Below are positions 15,495 through 24,463 of a stretch of 64,000 bases of DNA, in pieces. Location: the NCBI GenBank assembly GCA_002841625.1, contig PHAG01000001.1, positions 1 through 64,000 of the forward strand. Direction: 5' to 3'. This stretch comes from Firmicutes bacterium HGW-Firmicutes-1 (GTDB taxonomy: Bacteria; Bacillota; Clostridia; Lachnospirales; Vallitaleaceae). The first letter of the stretch is position 1; every line of letters starts with the position of its first letter. Below the pieces are notes generated by a model. The model did no database searches. It had not been told where the DNA came from and saw nothing but the letters and a program-made list of their open reading frames with translations. Both the position numbers and the translations under genes were made by a program.

Positions 15495-16530
15495 CTTTTA
15501 ATACTCCCTTCTTCATTTCTTCAATTCGTTTAAATAAAGATTGGGGCATTTCGATTTTAGGAGCATCCTCATGTAATAGCCAAGTTGCTGCATAATGAGT
15601 ATCTGTTATTTTGAAAAACGGTGGCTGCTCTTCTAAATCGATATTAAGAGCAAATTCACTTCTAGCTGCAAATGCATCTCCTTTAGGAGGATATAGCAAA
15701 TTCGGCGGTGCACCATGAATAGAATACAATTCATTTTCTTTGTCATCCATATCTGGAACAGAAGCCAGTAACCCCCAGGTATAAGGATGTTTTGGCTCAT
15801 AAAACACTTCGGCTGAATCGCCATATTCAACTATTTTTCCTGCATACATAACTGCAATTCTATCAGCAACATTTGCCACTACCCCTAAGTCATGAGTAAT
15901 AAATATGATGGATAATCCGATTTTGGATTGTAATTCTTTAATTAGTTCTAATATTTGAGCTTGTATTGTAACATCTAAGGCTGTTGTTGGTTCATCTGCA
16001 ATCAATACCTTAGGATTACATGCCAATGCAATTGCAATAACGATACGTTGTCTCATACCACCACTTAATTGATGGGGATATTGTTTATATCTCTTTTCTG
16101 GGTCAATGATTCCAACAAGCTCAATGAGTTCAACTGCTTTCACTTTTGCGGTTTTTTTATCTAAACCTTGATGCTCAATTAAACTTTCAGAAATTTGATA
16201 TCCGACCGTCATAGTCGGATTAAGTGAGGTCATTGGATCTTGAAAAATCATAGCAATTTCCTTGCCTCTAATTGCAACCATTTCTTTTTTTGATAGTTTG
16301 GTTAAATCCTTGCCTTGATAAATAACCTCGCCATCATCAATCATACCATTTTTAGCTAAAATTCCCATAAGTACCTTCGTTGTTACTGATTTGCCTGATC
16401 CACTCTCTCCTACAATAGCTAGGGTTTCACCTTTATACAAATCAAAATCAACACCTCTGATGGCTTTAACAGTACCATTGTGGGTTTTAAAAGAAACATG
16501 TAAATTTTTTACTTCTATTATTTTTTCCAT
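15484..16530 (-). CDS. oppD: Oligopeptide ABC transporter, ATP-binding protein OppD-type
   Basis: Second ATPase subunit, 348 aa. Walker A GESGSGKSV (42-50), signature LSGGMRQR, Walker B VLIADEPTTALD and the C-terminal extension with HPYTWGLLASVP. Unlike many OppD proteins the C-terminal region lacks a clear four-cysteine iron-sulfur cluster. OppD and OppF form the ATP-hydrolysing heterodimer under the OppBC channel. Confidence 0.95.
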   Translation of the reverse strand: MEKIIEVKNLHVSFKTHNGTVKAIRGVDFDLYKGETLAIVGESGSGKSVTTKVLMGILAKNGMIDDGEVIYQGKDLTKLSKKEMVAIRGKEIAMIFQDPMTSLNPTMTVGYQISESLIEHQGLDKKTAKVKAVELIELVGIIDPEKRYKQYPHQLSGGMRQRIVIAIALACNPKVLIADEPTTALDVTIQAQILELIKELQSKIGLSIIFITHDLGVVANVADRIAVMYAGKIVEYGDSAEVFYEPKHPYTWGLLASVPDMDDKENELYSIHGAPPNLLYPPKGDAFAARSEFALNIDLEEQPPFFKITDTHYAATWLLHEDAPKIEMPQSLFKRIEEMKKGVLKDGK

Positions 16531-16542
16531 AATACACCACCT

Positions 16543-17556
16543 CTACTGTTGTTTCATTTTAGGATCTAAAGCATCACGCATACCATCAGCTACTAAGTTA
16601 AAGCTAACCATTAATATTGCTAACACAACTATTGGTGAAACAATAATGTGTGGATACACCAATATAGACTTATATCCGTCATTAATGAGAACCCCTAAGG
16701 ATGCCAATGGTGGTTGAAGACCTAAACCTATGAACGCCAAAAAGGATTCATAAAATATCGCACTTGGAATTGAAAACATACTCATTATGATTACTTGTCC
16801 AAAAATATTTGGAAGTAAATCTACAACTAATAATGTTGATGTTTTAGCACCTAATGTCTTTGAAGCTAATATAAAATCGAGCTCTTTGAGCTTTAATACT
16901 TGTGAACGTACAACACGACTCATTCCAATCCAGCCTGTGATAACCAATGCCAAGGAAATGGAAATGATACCGGGGTTTAACACAATAACAAATAAGGTTA
17001 CAATAACCAAGTTCGGAATACCGCTTAGCACTTCAATAATACGTTGCATAAAGGTGTCTAGCCTACCGCCAACATATCCCGAAACTAAACCATAGCCCAT
17101 TCCAATAAACATATCAATAATTACAGCAAGGAAAGCAATGTAAAGCGATACTCTTGTGCCAACCCAAACTCTTGTCCATAAATCTCTGCCTAAAGTATCG
17201 GTTCCAAACCAATAATAAACATCCTCTAAGCCTCGTTCTTCATATACATTTATGCCATTTTGCTTACCATCAAATATACCGAGCTTTTCTATACCTTGAA
17301 TTCTTGCAGGTAGATTAATATGCTCATCGACTTTACTTCTATACGTATGTGCTGTCATTGACGGACCAAAAAATGCAAAAAAAGCAATCATAATGATTAA
17401 GAAAATGCCTACTACTGCACCTCTGTTCTGACGAAACCTTAATCTTACATCTTTCCAGAAGCTAATACCTTTATAAACTACATCAGTTTGAAAATCTTCA
17501 TTATTTAGAATTCTTTCAAAGGATTTTTTGTCGTACTTTTGATCAAGCTGGTTCAT
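16543..17556 (-). CDS. oppC: Oligopeptide ABC transporter permease OppC-type
   Basis: Integral membrane subunit of 337 aa. It has a cytoplasmic N-terminal tail, a first helix near residues 48-64, a soluble insert and then the five-helix BPD core. The EAA loop, with ASKTLGAKTSTLLVVDLLPN, contacts the ATPases. Its start overlaps the stop of oppB by one base, which indicates translational coupling. Confidence 0.95.
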   Translation of the reverse strand: MNQLDQKYDKKSFERILNNEDFQTDVVYKGISFWKDVRLRFRQNRGAVVGIFLIIMIAFFAFFGPSMTAHTYRSKVDEHINLPARIQGIEKLGIFDGKQNGINVYEERGLEDVYYWFGTDTLGRDLWTRVWVGTRVSLYIAFLAVIIDMFIGMGYGLVSGYVGGRLDTFMQRIIEVLSGIPNLVIVTLFVIVLNPGIISISLALVITGWIGMSRVVRSQVLKLKELDFILASKTLGAKTSTLLVVDLLPNIFGQVIIMSMFSIPSAIFYESFLAFIGLGLQPPLASLGVLINDGYKSILVYPHIIVSPIVVLAILMVSFNLVADGMRDALDPKMKQQ

Positions 17557-18506
17557 TATTCTCCTCCTTTAGCAACACGAATTCTAGGGTCAATTACACC
17601 ATATATAACATCAATAAATAAAGCCATTATAATATAAAACAAACTATAAAAGAAAGAAATAGCAATAACAACATTAAAATCATTTACACTTATTGCTGTT
17701 ACCAATAAGTCTCCAATACCTGGTATTCCAAAGATTCTTTCAATAACTAATGAACCTGTCATTAACCCTACAGTTAATGGACCAAGTACGGTTACAACAG
17801 GAATTAATGCATTTCTAATAGAATGTCTAAATATAACCTTCTTTGGCGTTAAGCCTTTTGCTTCTGCAAGCATAATATAATCAGAACCTAAAACCTCTAC
17901 CAGTTCAGTTCTCATAAATCTTGCAACTGTTGCAATTACAAACATAGATAAGGAAATCGTTGGTAATATACTTGATTGTATAGGTTTGTAAATATTATAA
18001 GTCATCGGAAATATTGGAAAACCTGCTAGCGTTAGCTTATATCCCAAAAAATAACTCAAACCGAGTGCAAATACATAGGAAGGAATTGATATTCCAATAA
18101 CAGCAAAAACTGTTGTCATGGTATCCCACTTTGAATTTTTATACACAGCTGCGATAGAAGCTAAAACAACACCAATGAGCGAACCAAAAATTAATGCTTG
18201 TAAACCTAACCTCATAGAGATAGGCATTCTACTTTTTAGCATTCTTGAAACAGGAGCATTTTTTTCAATGGTATAGGATACTCCAAAGTCTCCTTTGAAA
18301 ATGTTTTTTGTATAGATTACAAATCTTTCTGCCATTGGCTTATTCAATCCATACTTTTCATATAATAATTCTTTTTGTTGCTCATTCAATTTTTCATCAT
18401 TGAAAGGTGATCCTGGCATGAATTCCAATAACAAAAATAACAACGATAAAATTACGAGCATTGTAACTATTGAAATAAGCAATCGTTTACCAATATATTT
18501 TAACAT
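17556..18506 (-). CDS. oppB: Oligopeptide ABC transporter permease OppB-type
   Basis: The 316-aa integral membrane partner of OppC. An N-terminal helix is followed by the conserved FGDFGVSY-type segment (here KGDFGVSYT), and the EAA loop MLAEAKGLTPKKVIFRH lies near residue 212. It is the first permease gene, about 180 bases after oppA, with hairpins in the gap that may reduce its expression relative to the binding protein. Confidence 0.95.
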   Translation of the reverse strand: MLKYIGKRLLISIVTMLVILSLLFLLLEFMPGSPFNDEKLNEQQKELLYEKYGLNKPMAERFVIYTKNIFKGDFGVSYTIEKNAPVSRMLKSRMPISMRLGLQALIFGSLIGVVLASIAAVYKNSKWDTMTTVFAVIGISIPSYVFALGLSYFLGYKLTLAGFPIFPMTYNIYKPIQSSILPTISLSMFVIATVARFMRTELVEVLGSDYIMLAEAKGLTPKKVIFRHSIRNALIPVVTVLGPLTVGLMTGSLVIERIFGIPGIGDLLVTAISVNDFNVVIAISFFYSLFYIIMALFIDVIYGVIDPRIRVAKGGE

Positions 18507-18542
18507 TGTTCCAACTCCATGTAGATTTATTTTTTACTAAAA

Positions 18543-18573
18543 AAGTTCTGCATAAGAAATTTGAAAAGTGTCT
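18543..18573 (-). repeat. Fragment of the REP-like repeat between oppA and oppB
   Basis: AAGTTCTGCATAAG followed by a GAAAAG-like arm matches the left flank of the full copy at 55151. The other arm is missing. Confidence 0.45.
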
Positions 18574-18586
18574 AAAAGACATACTT

Positions 18587-18609
18587 AAACGCCTCAAATG
18601 AGGCGTTTT
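18587..18609. terminator. Hairpin between oppA and oppB
   Basis: AACGCCTCATTTGAGGCGTT is a perfect 20-base inverted repeat flanked by short T-runs on both strands. On the minus strand it could cause partial termination after oppA, a common way to make more binding protein than permease. Confidence 0.65.
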
Positions 18610-18642
18610 GTATATCTTCCAGTAGCTTATAATTACACTTAC

Positions 18643-18673
18643 AAATCAGTGAGAGATTGACTCCCACTGATTT
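18643..18673 (-). other. Stabilising hairpin at the oppA 3' end
   Basis: AAATCAGTG pairs with CACTGATTT across a 13-base loop just after the oppA stop. No strong U-tract follows, so it is more likely a 3'-end stabiliser than a full terminator. Confidence 0.5.
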
Positions 18674-18687
18674 GATGAATTGTACTA

Positions 18688-20310
18688 TTAATCAGCTATT
18701 TTTACATTTTTATAAATGAATGGTACACCAACTGCATGGCTCTCAATACCTGTTACTTTAGGATTAATCAAGAAAGCATAACCACTTTGAAATAATGGAG
18801 TAATTGCTCCATCTTCTTCTAAGAAAATACGTTCTGCTTCAATCATTGCATCCCAACGACCTTGAGGATCGCCAGCTAGTTTACCTTTTGATGAATCTTG
18901 AACCAATAAATCATAAGCAGCATTTTCATACTTAGGATAGTTCAGTGTTGCACCCGTTAAATAAAGTTCTAAGTAAGTAAGTGGGTCAGCATAATCTGGT
19001 CCCCAACGAGTAATCCCTACTTCGAAATCGCCAGCTGTCATAAGTGCCAATCTATTTTTCTTTGGTTGCGCTTTTAAGCTCACTTTAATTCCAGGCAAAT
19101 TCGTTTCAAGTTCTGCTTGAATAAATTCAGCAGTTTTCTTAACTGTACCATCATCATCAAACAATAATTCTATTTCAATAGTATCACCAAGTTCTGCTTT
19201 AGCTTTTGTCCAATATTCTTGCGCTAATGCAACATCATATACGCTATAAGTTCCAGCAGATTCTCTGAAATCTTTACCGTCTGGTCCAGTAGCTAATCCA
19301 ATTGGAATAATGAAATCTGCTACATTTGAACCATCGTTTAATATTTTATCAACGATTTGTTGTTTGTTGATTGCATGTTGGAATGCTTTTCTAACATTTA
19401 CATTAGAAAACACTTCTGTTTGATTGTTAGGGCAAACATACCATAAGTAACCAGATTCAATTTGAGTATAAGCTTCAGTCGTTTTGTATTTGTCAACTAG
19501 CTCTGCAGCTAATTTAACAACATCTTGATTTCCACTATCATATTCTAAAGTAGCTGTTTGATTATCTTTCATTACTCTATAATCTAAACCTGCAATTGTT
19601 ACGTTAGCAGCATCATAATAAGCTGCATTTTTGTCAAGTTTAAATCCATAACCTTTTTCCCATGTAGTCATTGTAAAAGGACCATTTGCTAAAAGGTTTT
19701 CAGGAGAAGAAGCATAATCAGCACCTTTTTCTGTAACAAACTTTTCATTTAAAGGAAAGAATGTAGAAAATGCTGTTAATGATAAGAAGTAAGGAACTGG
19801 TCTGTCTAAGGTAACAACTAAAGTCTTGTCATCTTGAGCAACAACACCTAATTCTTCACCAGGTACTTCGCCAGCAACTACTTTATCAGCATTTAAAATT
19901 CCTGCAACTCCACCAATGAAGTTATATTCACTAGCTTGCTCAGGACTAAGTAGACGTCTCCAACTAAATACAAAATCAGCTGCAGTAACAGGATCACCAT
20001 TACTCCATTTTGCATCATCTCTTAACGTAAATGTATACGTTAATTGATCTTCACTAACTTCATAGCCTTTTGCTATAGCTGGAATAAAATTACCATCTTT
20101 ATCCACAGTATATAATCCTTCAATTGTCGCAGCAATTACTTCAAAGGATAAACCATCTGTAGCAACATGTTGATCCATAGATGGAAGATCAACCTCTTGT
20201 GCTAGTCTTAGATATTTTCCTGCAGTAGTAGGTTCTTCTTTCTTTCCACACCCCGAAAAAGTGCCAACAATCATAACCATTAGCATTAAAAAAACGATTA
20301 TTTTTTTCAT
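18688..20310 (-). CDS. oppA: Oligopeptide-binding lipoprotein OppA-type
   Basis: Extracellular solute-binding protein of family 5, 540 aa. The N-terminus is a lipoprotein signal: MKK, a hydrophobic core and the lipobox FSGC with the lipidated cysteine at residue 21. The mature protein has YTFTLRDDAKWSNGDPVTAADFV, split over residues about 91-113, the SBP-5 signature. It captures peptides outside the membrane and delivers them to OppBC. It is the first gene after the consensus promoter. Confidence 0.95.
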   Translation of the reverse strand: MKKIIVFLMLMVMIVGTFSGCGKKEEPTTAGKYLRLAQEVDLPSMDQHVATDGLSFEVIAATIEGLYTVDKDGNFIPAIAKGYEVSEDQLTYTFTLRDDAKWSNGDPVTAADFVFSWRRLLSPEQASEYNFIGGVAGILNADKVVAGEVPGEELGVVAQDDKTLVVTLDRPVPYFLSLTAFSTFFPLNEKFVTEKGADYASSPENLLANGPFTMTTWEKGYGFKLDKNAAYYDAANVTIAGLDYRVMKDNQTATLEYDSGNQDVVKLAAELVDKYKTTEAYTQIESGYLWYVCPNNQTEVFSNVNVRKAFQHAINKQQIVDKILNDGSNVADFIIPIGLATGPDGKDFRESAGTYSVYDVALAQEYWTKAKAELGDTIEIELLFDDDGTVKKTAEFIQAELETNLPGIKVSLKAQPKKNRLALMTAGDFEVGITRWGPDYADPLTYLELYLTGATLNYPKYENAAYDLLVQDSSKGKLAGDPQGRWDAMIEAERIFLEEDGAITPLFQSGYAFLINPKVTGIESHAVGVPFIYKNVKIAD

Positions 20311-20357
20311 AATATCCTCCTTGTTTTTTTCTTGAACTATCTTAATTCATGAATTCG

Positions 20358-20386
20358 ATTATACGCTATGACACAAATAATGTCAA
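20358..20386 (-). promoter_or_regulatory. Perfect consensus promoter of the opp operon
   Basis: TTGACA, 17-base spacer and TATAAT match the sigma-A consensus at all twelve positions. It lies 48 bases upstream of oppA. Expression is expected to be high unless repressed, and no clear operator overlaps it. Confidence 0.92.
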
Positions 20387-20600
20387 CAAATTTCCAGCTC
20401 AAGTTGACGTAATTGATTGGTTTTCCGTCATTTTTCACGAAAATATACTCTTGTAATTTGCACTTCCTAACGTTAAAGCAGTGTTTTGGTGCAACGATGC
20501 AGGATTACCTTCAAAGCGCAGGAAAATCTGCTGCACCGCGTTAAATCCCAAATTGCCTTTCTGCGCTTTCCATATATATGCCAAATCTTTCCTACCAAAT
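20387..20600. other. Gene-free stretch with interlocking inverted repeats
   Basis: Between the opp promoter and the ackA terminator there is no credible gene. GGTGCA (20488-20493) and GCAG (20499-20502) can pair with CTGC-TGCACC (20528-20537). Inside that stem, AAAGCGCAG (20513-20521) is complementary to CTGCGCTTT (20561-20569) lying outside it, the geometry of a pseudoknot. It could be a small structured RNA, a regulatory site or a decayed repeat. Confidence 0.45.
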
Positions 20601-20633
20601 AAAAAAAGGACGTCTATAAACTATAAGACGCCC
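20601..20633 (-). terminator. Terminator of pta-ackA
   Basis: On the minus strand GGGCGTCT and AGACGTCC form a hairpin that includes inner TATAG pairs. TTTTTTT follows directly. It lies just after the ackA stop. Confidence 0.9.
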
Positions 20634-20646
20634 TCAGTAAATCGAA

Positions 20647-21843
20647 TTATTCTTGAACTAATTTCAATGTTTCTCTTGCAATCATTAGTTCTTCATTTGT
20701 TGGAATTACTAATGATCTTACTTTTGCATTAGGTGATGAAAAATCTCTTTCAGTACTTCTACATTTATTAAGCTCAACATCAACTTCTACACCTAAATAT
20801 GTTAAATACTTACATACATTTTCTCTCATATCACCATTGTTTTCACCAAGACCAGCAGTAAAGACAACTGCATCTATTCCATTCATGGAAGCTGCATATG
20901 ATCCAATGTATTTTGCTACTCTGTATTCAAAAACATCCATAGCTAATTTAGCTTGTGCATGTCCATCAGCGATCGCATCTTCAATATCTCTAAAGTCACT
21001 TGAATATAAGGATAATCCTAAAATACCTGATTTTTTATTTAATAGGTCAATAACTTGGTCTAAACTAATACCTTCTTTATTCGCAAGGAATTGAATAATT
21101 GCTGGATCGATATCACCACTTCTTGTTCCCATTAGTAAGCCTTCAAGAGGAGTGAATCCCATACTTGTATCAATAGATTTACCACCATCAACTGCACAAA
21201 TACTTGCACCATTTCCAAGGTGACACACAACTATTTTAAGGTCTTCGATATTTTTACCTAAAAACTCAGCAGTTCTGTTTGCAACATACTTGTGAGATGT
21301 TCCATGAAAACCGTATCTTCTAAGCTTGTATTTTTTGTAATAGTCATAAGATATACCGTATAAATATGCTTTATCAGGCATTGTTTGATGGAAAGCAGTA
21401 TCAAATACGCCAACCATTGGTACATTTGGCATTAATTGTTTGAAAATATCAATTCCAATAAGATTTGCTGGATTATGCAATGGTGCAAGCTCACAACACG
21501 CTTCTACAGCTTCAATAACCTCATCCGTAATAATATTTGATCCTGAGAAGAATTCACCACCATGAACAATACGATGTCCAATAGCTTTTATTTCATCCAT
21601 GCTTTTAATTACACCATATTCTGTAGAAACGAGTGCATCTAATACATAGGAAACAGCGTCTTTATGATTGGCCATTGGGCCTTCAATTGTAATTGCTTTC
21701 TTTCCCTGTGGTTTATGTTTAATTTTTGAACCTTCAATACCTATTCTGTCACAAATACCCACTGCTAAGACAGTTTCGTTACTCATATCAAGTAATTGAT
21801 ACTTAAGTGATGAACTTCCACAATTAATAACTAAAATATTCAA
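20647..21843 (-). CDS. ackA: Acetate kinase
   Basis: Converts acetyl phosphate and ADP to acetate and ATP, the energy-yielding end of acetate fermentation. The 398-aa protein begins with INCGSSSLKYQL and carries the signature RRYGFHGTSHKYV near residue 170, the phosphate-binding HLGNGAS and the GTRSGDIDP segment. It is 34 bases downstream of pta, which supplies its substrate. Confidence 0.98.
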   Translation of the reverse strand: MNILVINCGSSSLKYQLLDMSNETVLAVGICDRIGIEGSKIKHKPQGKKAITIEGPMANHKDAVSYVLDALVSTEYGVIKSMDEIKAIGHRIVHGGEFFSGSNIITDEVIEAVEACCELAPLHNPANLIGIDIFKQLMPNVPMVGVFDTAFHQTMPDKAYLYGISYDYYKKYKLRRYGFHGTSHKYVANRTAEFLGKNIEDLKIVVCHLGNGASICAVDGGKSIDTSMGFTPLEGLLMGTRSGDIDPAIIQFLANKEGISLDQVIDLLNKKSGILGLSLYSSDFRDIEDAIADGHAQAKLAMDVFEYRVAKYIGSYAASMNGIDAVVFTAGLGENNGDMRENVCKYLTYLGVEVDVELNKCRSTERDFSSPNAKVRSLVIPTNEELMIARETLKLVQE

Positions 21844-21877
21844 AATGATGTTCTCCTTTTTTGGTAGCTTATTGTTA

Positions 21878-22873
21878 TTATTTATCTTGTGCTTGAACAG
21901 CTGTTATTGCAACAACACCTACAATATCTTCTGCAGTACAACCTCTAGATAAATCGTTTACTGGTTTTGCTATACCTTGTGTAATTGGTCCGTATGCTTC
22001 TGCCTTTGCTAATCTTTCCACTATTTTATAACTAATATTACCTGAATCTAAATCAGGGAATACCAATACATTTGCATTTCCTGCAACGGGATTACCTGGT
22101 GCTTTTGATGCCCCAACACTTGGAACAATAGCAGCATCTAACTGGAATTCACCATCTAGTTTCACATTAGGGTATGCTTCCTTTGCCAGTTTTGTCGCTG
22201 ATGTTACTTTATCTACGTCAGCATGCGCTGCACTACCCATTGTAGAATGCGATAACATCGCAACGATTGCTTCTTGACCTACCAATTGTTCGAATGATTT
22301 AGCTGAACTTCCAGCAATTGAAGCCAATTCTTCTGCTGTAGGATTTTGAACCAAGCCACAATCTGAAAATACAAAAGTTCCATTTGCTCCAAATTCACAA
22401 TTAGGAACAACCATAACAAAAAATGAAGATACCAATTTTGTTCCAGGTGCTGTTTTAAGAATTTGTAAGGATGGTCTAAGTACATTTGCAGTTGAATTAA
22501 CTGCACCTGCAACCATACCATCAGCCATTTCTTCTTTAACCATCATAACACCTAAAAATAATGGATCTTCTGTTAATAGCTTTTCTGCTTGCTCTGCTGT
22601 CATACCTTTGCTTTTTCTAAGTTCAACTAAAGCATCAACATATTCGTTCATTTTTTCAAAGGACTTTGGATCAATAAATGTTGCAGCATTTAAATCTAAG
22701 CCTTCGCTTACCTTAAGGATTTCGACTTTATTACCAATTAGAATAATATTGGCAATGCCTTCTTCAAGGATTTGATGGGCCGCTTCAACAGTTCTTCTTT
22801 CTAGAGATTCTGGAAGAACGATTGTTTGCTTATTTGTTCTTGCTCTGTCTTTTATCGTATTAATAAAGCTCAC
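21878..22873 (-). CDS. pta: Phosphate acetyltransferase
   Basis: Interconverts acetyl-CoA and acetyl phosphate. At 331 aa it is the short, single-domain form without the N-terminal regulatory domain of enterobacterial Pta. Conserved regions are KTAPGTKLVSSFF, the aspartate-containing FSDCGLVQNPT and the C-terminal GPITQGIAKPVNDLSRG. With ackA it forms the acetate pathway and is transcribed from its own promoter. Confidence 0.97.
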   Translation of the reverse strand: MSFINTIKDRARTNKQTIVLPESLERRTVEAAHQILEEGIANIILIGNKVEILKVSEGLDLNAATFIDPKSFEKMNEYVDALVELRKSKGMTAEQAEKLLTEDPLFLGVMMVKEEMADGMVAGAVNSTANVLRPSLQILKTAPGTKLVSSFFVMVVPNCEFGANGTFVFSDCGLVQNPTAEELASIAGSSAKSFEQLVGQEAIVAMLSHSTMGSAAHADVDKVTSATKLAKEAYPNVKLDGEFQLDAAIVPSVGASKAPGNPVAGNANVLVFPDLDSGNISYKIVERLAKAEAYGPITQGIAKPVNDLSRGCTAEDIVGVVAITAVQAQDK

Positions 22874-22948
22874 GATGATACCCCTTTCATTTCTTGTAAT
22901 AGTTTATATTTAAACAAAATTTCACTTCACGTTTATACAACCACTTCT

Positions 22949-22977
22949 ATTATAATAAACTTGTTCTTTGTATACAA
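22949..22977 (-). promoter_or_regulatory. Promoter of pta-ackA
   Basis: TTGTAT, 17-base spacer, TATAAT on the minus strand, about 75 bases ahead of the pta ATG. Confidence 0.75.
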
Positions 22978-23081
22978 TGATTATTTTGCATTTTCTTGTT
23001 CTTTTTTTAATACAACTAACTTATGCTGGTCAGAAATTGCTTCGTTTTTATGAAAAACCAGAAACTCCTATGAGTAATTTG

Positions 23082-23110
23082 TTGCAATTGACATGATATT
23101 ATTCTATAGT
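23082..23110 (+). promoter_or_regulatory. Promoter of tmcAL-ylbJ
   Basis: TTGCAA, 17-base spacer, TATAGT. A TTGACA overlaps the spacer at 23088 but lacks a good -10 at the right distance. The unit is divergent from pta-ackA. Confidence 0.55.
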
Positions 23111-23172
23111 GGATATGAATGGTAGATTTTGTTAAGCAAATCTTACAGATATAACTTTAAAGGGGTATTAAG

Positions 23173-24408
23173 ATGAATGTTGTTGGATTAATTACGGAGT
23201 ATAATCCTTTTCATAAGGGACATCTTTATCATGTTGAGGAAGCAAAAAAGATCACAGGTTCCGATTATTGTATTGCAGTAATGAGTGGAAACTTTGTTCA
23301 AAGAGGAGACCCTGCAGTAGTAAACAAATGGGTGCGGGCTAAAAGCGCTTTGGACAGTGGTATTGATATGGTAATTGAGATTCCCGTACATTACGCAACA
23401 GCGAGTGCAGAATTTTTTTCTACTGCTTCTGTTGCTCTTCTTCATAATACTGGAATTGTAAATAGTATTTGTTTTGGAAGTGAAGAAGGAAACCTAGATA
23501 CACTGGACTCAATTGCTGATTTATTAGCGAACGAACCTGAATCCTATAAGGTATGGTTGGCCCATTATTTGGATAAAGGATTTAATTATCCTACTGCTCG
23601 ATCGAAAGCTTTGAAAAAGTATTTTCCTCACAACTTTGAAGATGTAATAAACTCACCAAATAACATATTGGGCATTGAATATTTGAAGGCTTTGAAGCGA
23701 TTAAATTCCAAGATGAGTCCTTTTACAATAAAGCGAGTTGGGGCTGGATATCATGATGAAAGCTCAAGTGCACCTGTAGTATCTGCTACAGCAATAAGAA
23801 AACAATTAAAAGCGAATACAGAAGGGTCTGTAGTATTAGAGAGTATGTTGCCTACTAGTTCACTTGTTCATCTAAGAGAAGCTATAGACGGCAATATTGC
23901 TCCAATATTTCCCAATGATTTCTTTCCTTTGTTAAAATATAAGCTACTTACTACACATCCTAGCGAGTTGTGTAAGGTTCTTGATATTACTGAGGGTCTT
24001 GAAAATAGAATTCTATCAGCAATTTCTCAAGCTAACTCCATCGAAGTGCTTTTAGATATGGTAACTACAAAGAGATATACAAGAACAAAGATTAATAGAG
24101 CTTTGATTCACATTCTATTGGATATCGATAAGAAACCCTTTCAAACCTTCAATCACAATGGTTATTCCCAGTATATTAAGGTACTAGGATTCAACAAAAA
24201 GGCTCAGCATTTAATGAAACAAATGAAGGACTATGCAACCTTACCTATTATAACAAATGTAAAGGCTTCTTCAATGAGTTTAACATCCTTACAGAAGAAA
24301 ATGCTAGATGATGAAATAAGAGCTACTAACATTTATAACACAATAGTGCTTAGTAAATTCAATCAAATTGTTAAAAATGATTATACCCAACCTGTTATTT
24401 TAACATAG
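23173..24408 (+). CDS. tmcAL: tRNA(Met) cytidine acetate ligase TmcAL
   Basis: Uses acetate and ATP to acetylate the wobble cytidine (ac4C34) of elongator tRNA-Met. The 411-aa protein starts with a nucleotidyltransferase fold: GLITEYNPFHKGHLYHV contains the HxGH-like motif, followed by MSGNFVQRGDPA. AAAGGGG precedes the start. It lies beside the acetate genes ackA-pta, a common neighbourhood in Clostridia that fits its use of free acetate. Confidence 0.95.
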   Translation: MNVVGLITEYNPFHKGHLYHVEEAKKITGSDYCIAVMSGNFVQRGDPAVVNKWVRAKSALDSGIDMVIEIPVHYATASAEFFSTASVALLHNTGIVNSICFGSEEGNLDTLDSIADLLANEPESYKVWLAHYLDKGFNYPTARSKALKKYFPHNFEDVINSPNNILGIEYLKALKRLNSKMSPFTIKRVGAGYHDESSSAPVVSATAIRKQLKANTEGSVVLESMLPTSSLVHLREAIDGNIAPIFPNDFFPLLKYKLLTTHPSELCKVLDITEGLENRILSAISQANSIEVLLDMVTTKRYTRTKINRALIHILLDIDKKPFQTFNHNGYSQYIKVLGFNKKAQHLMKQMKDYATLPIITNVKASSMSLTSLQKKMLDDEIRATNIYNTIVLSKFNQIVKNDYTQPVILT

Positions 24409-24463
24409 TCAGAATAAATGATATAGACTAAGACTATAATGAAATAAAAAGTGTGTTTATAAA

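Noticed and set aside
20481-20732. Plus-strand 83-aa frame between opp and ackA
   Set aside because: It runs through the ackA terminator and the 3' end of ackA on the other strand, and it has no ribosome binding site or recognisable sequence. Structure in the region explains the sequence better.
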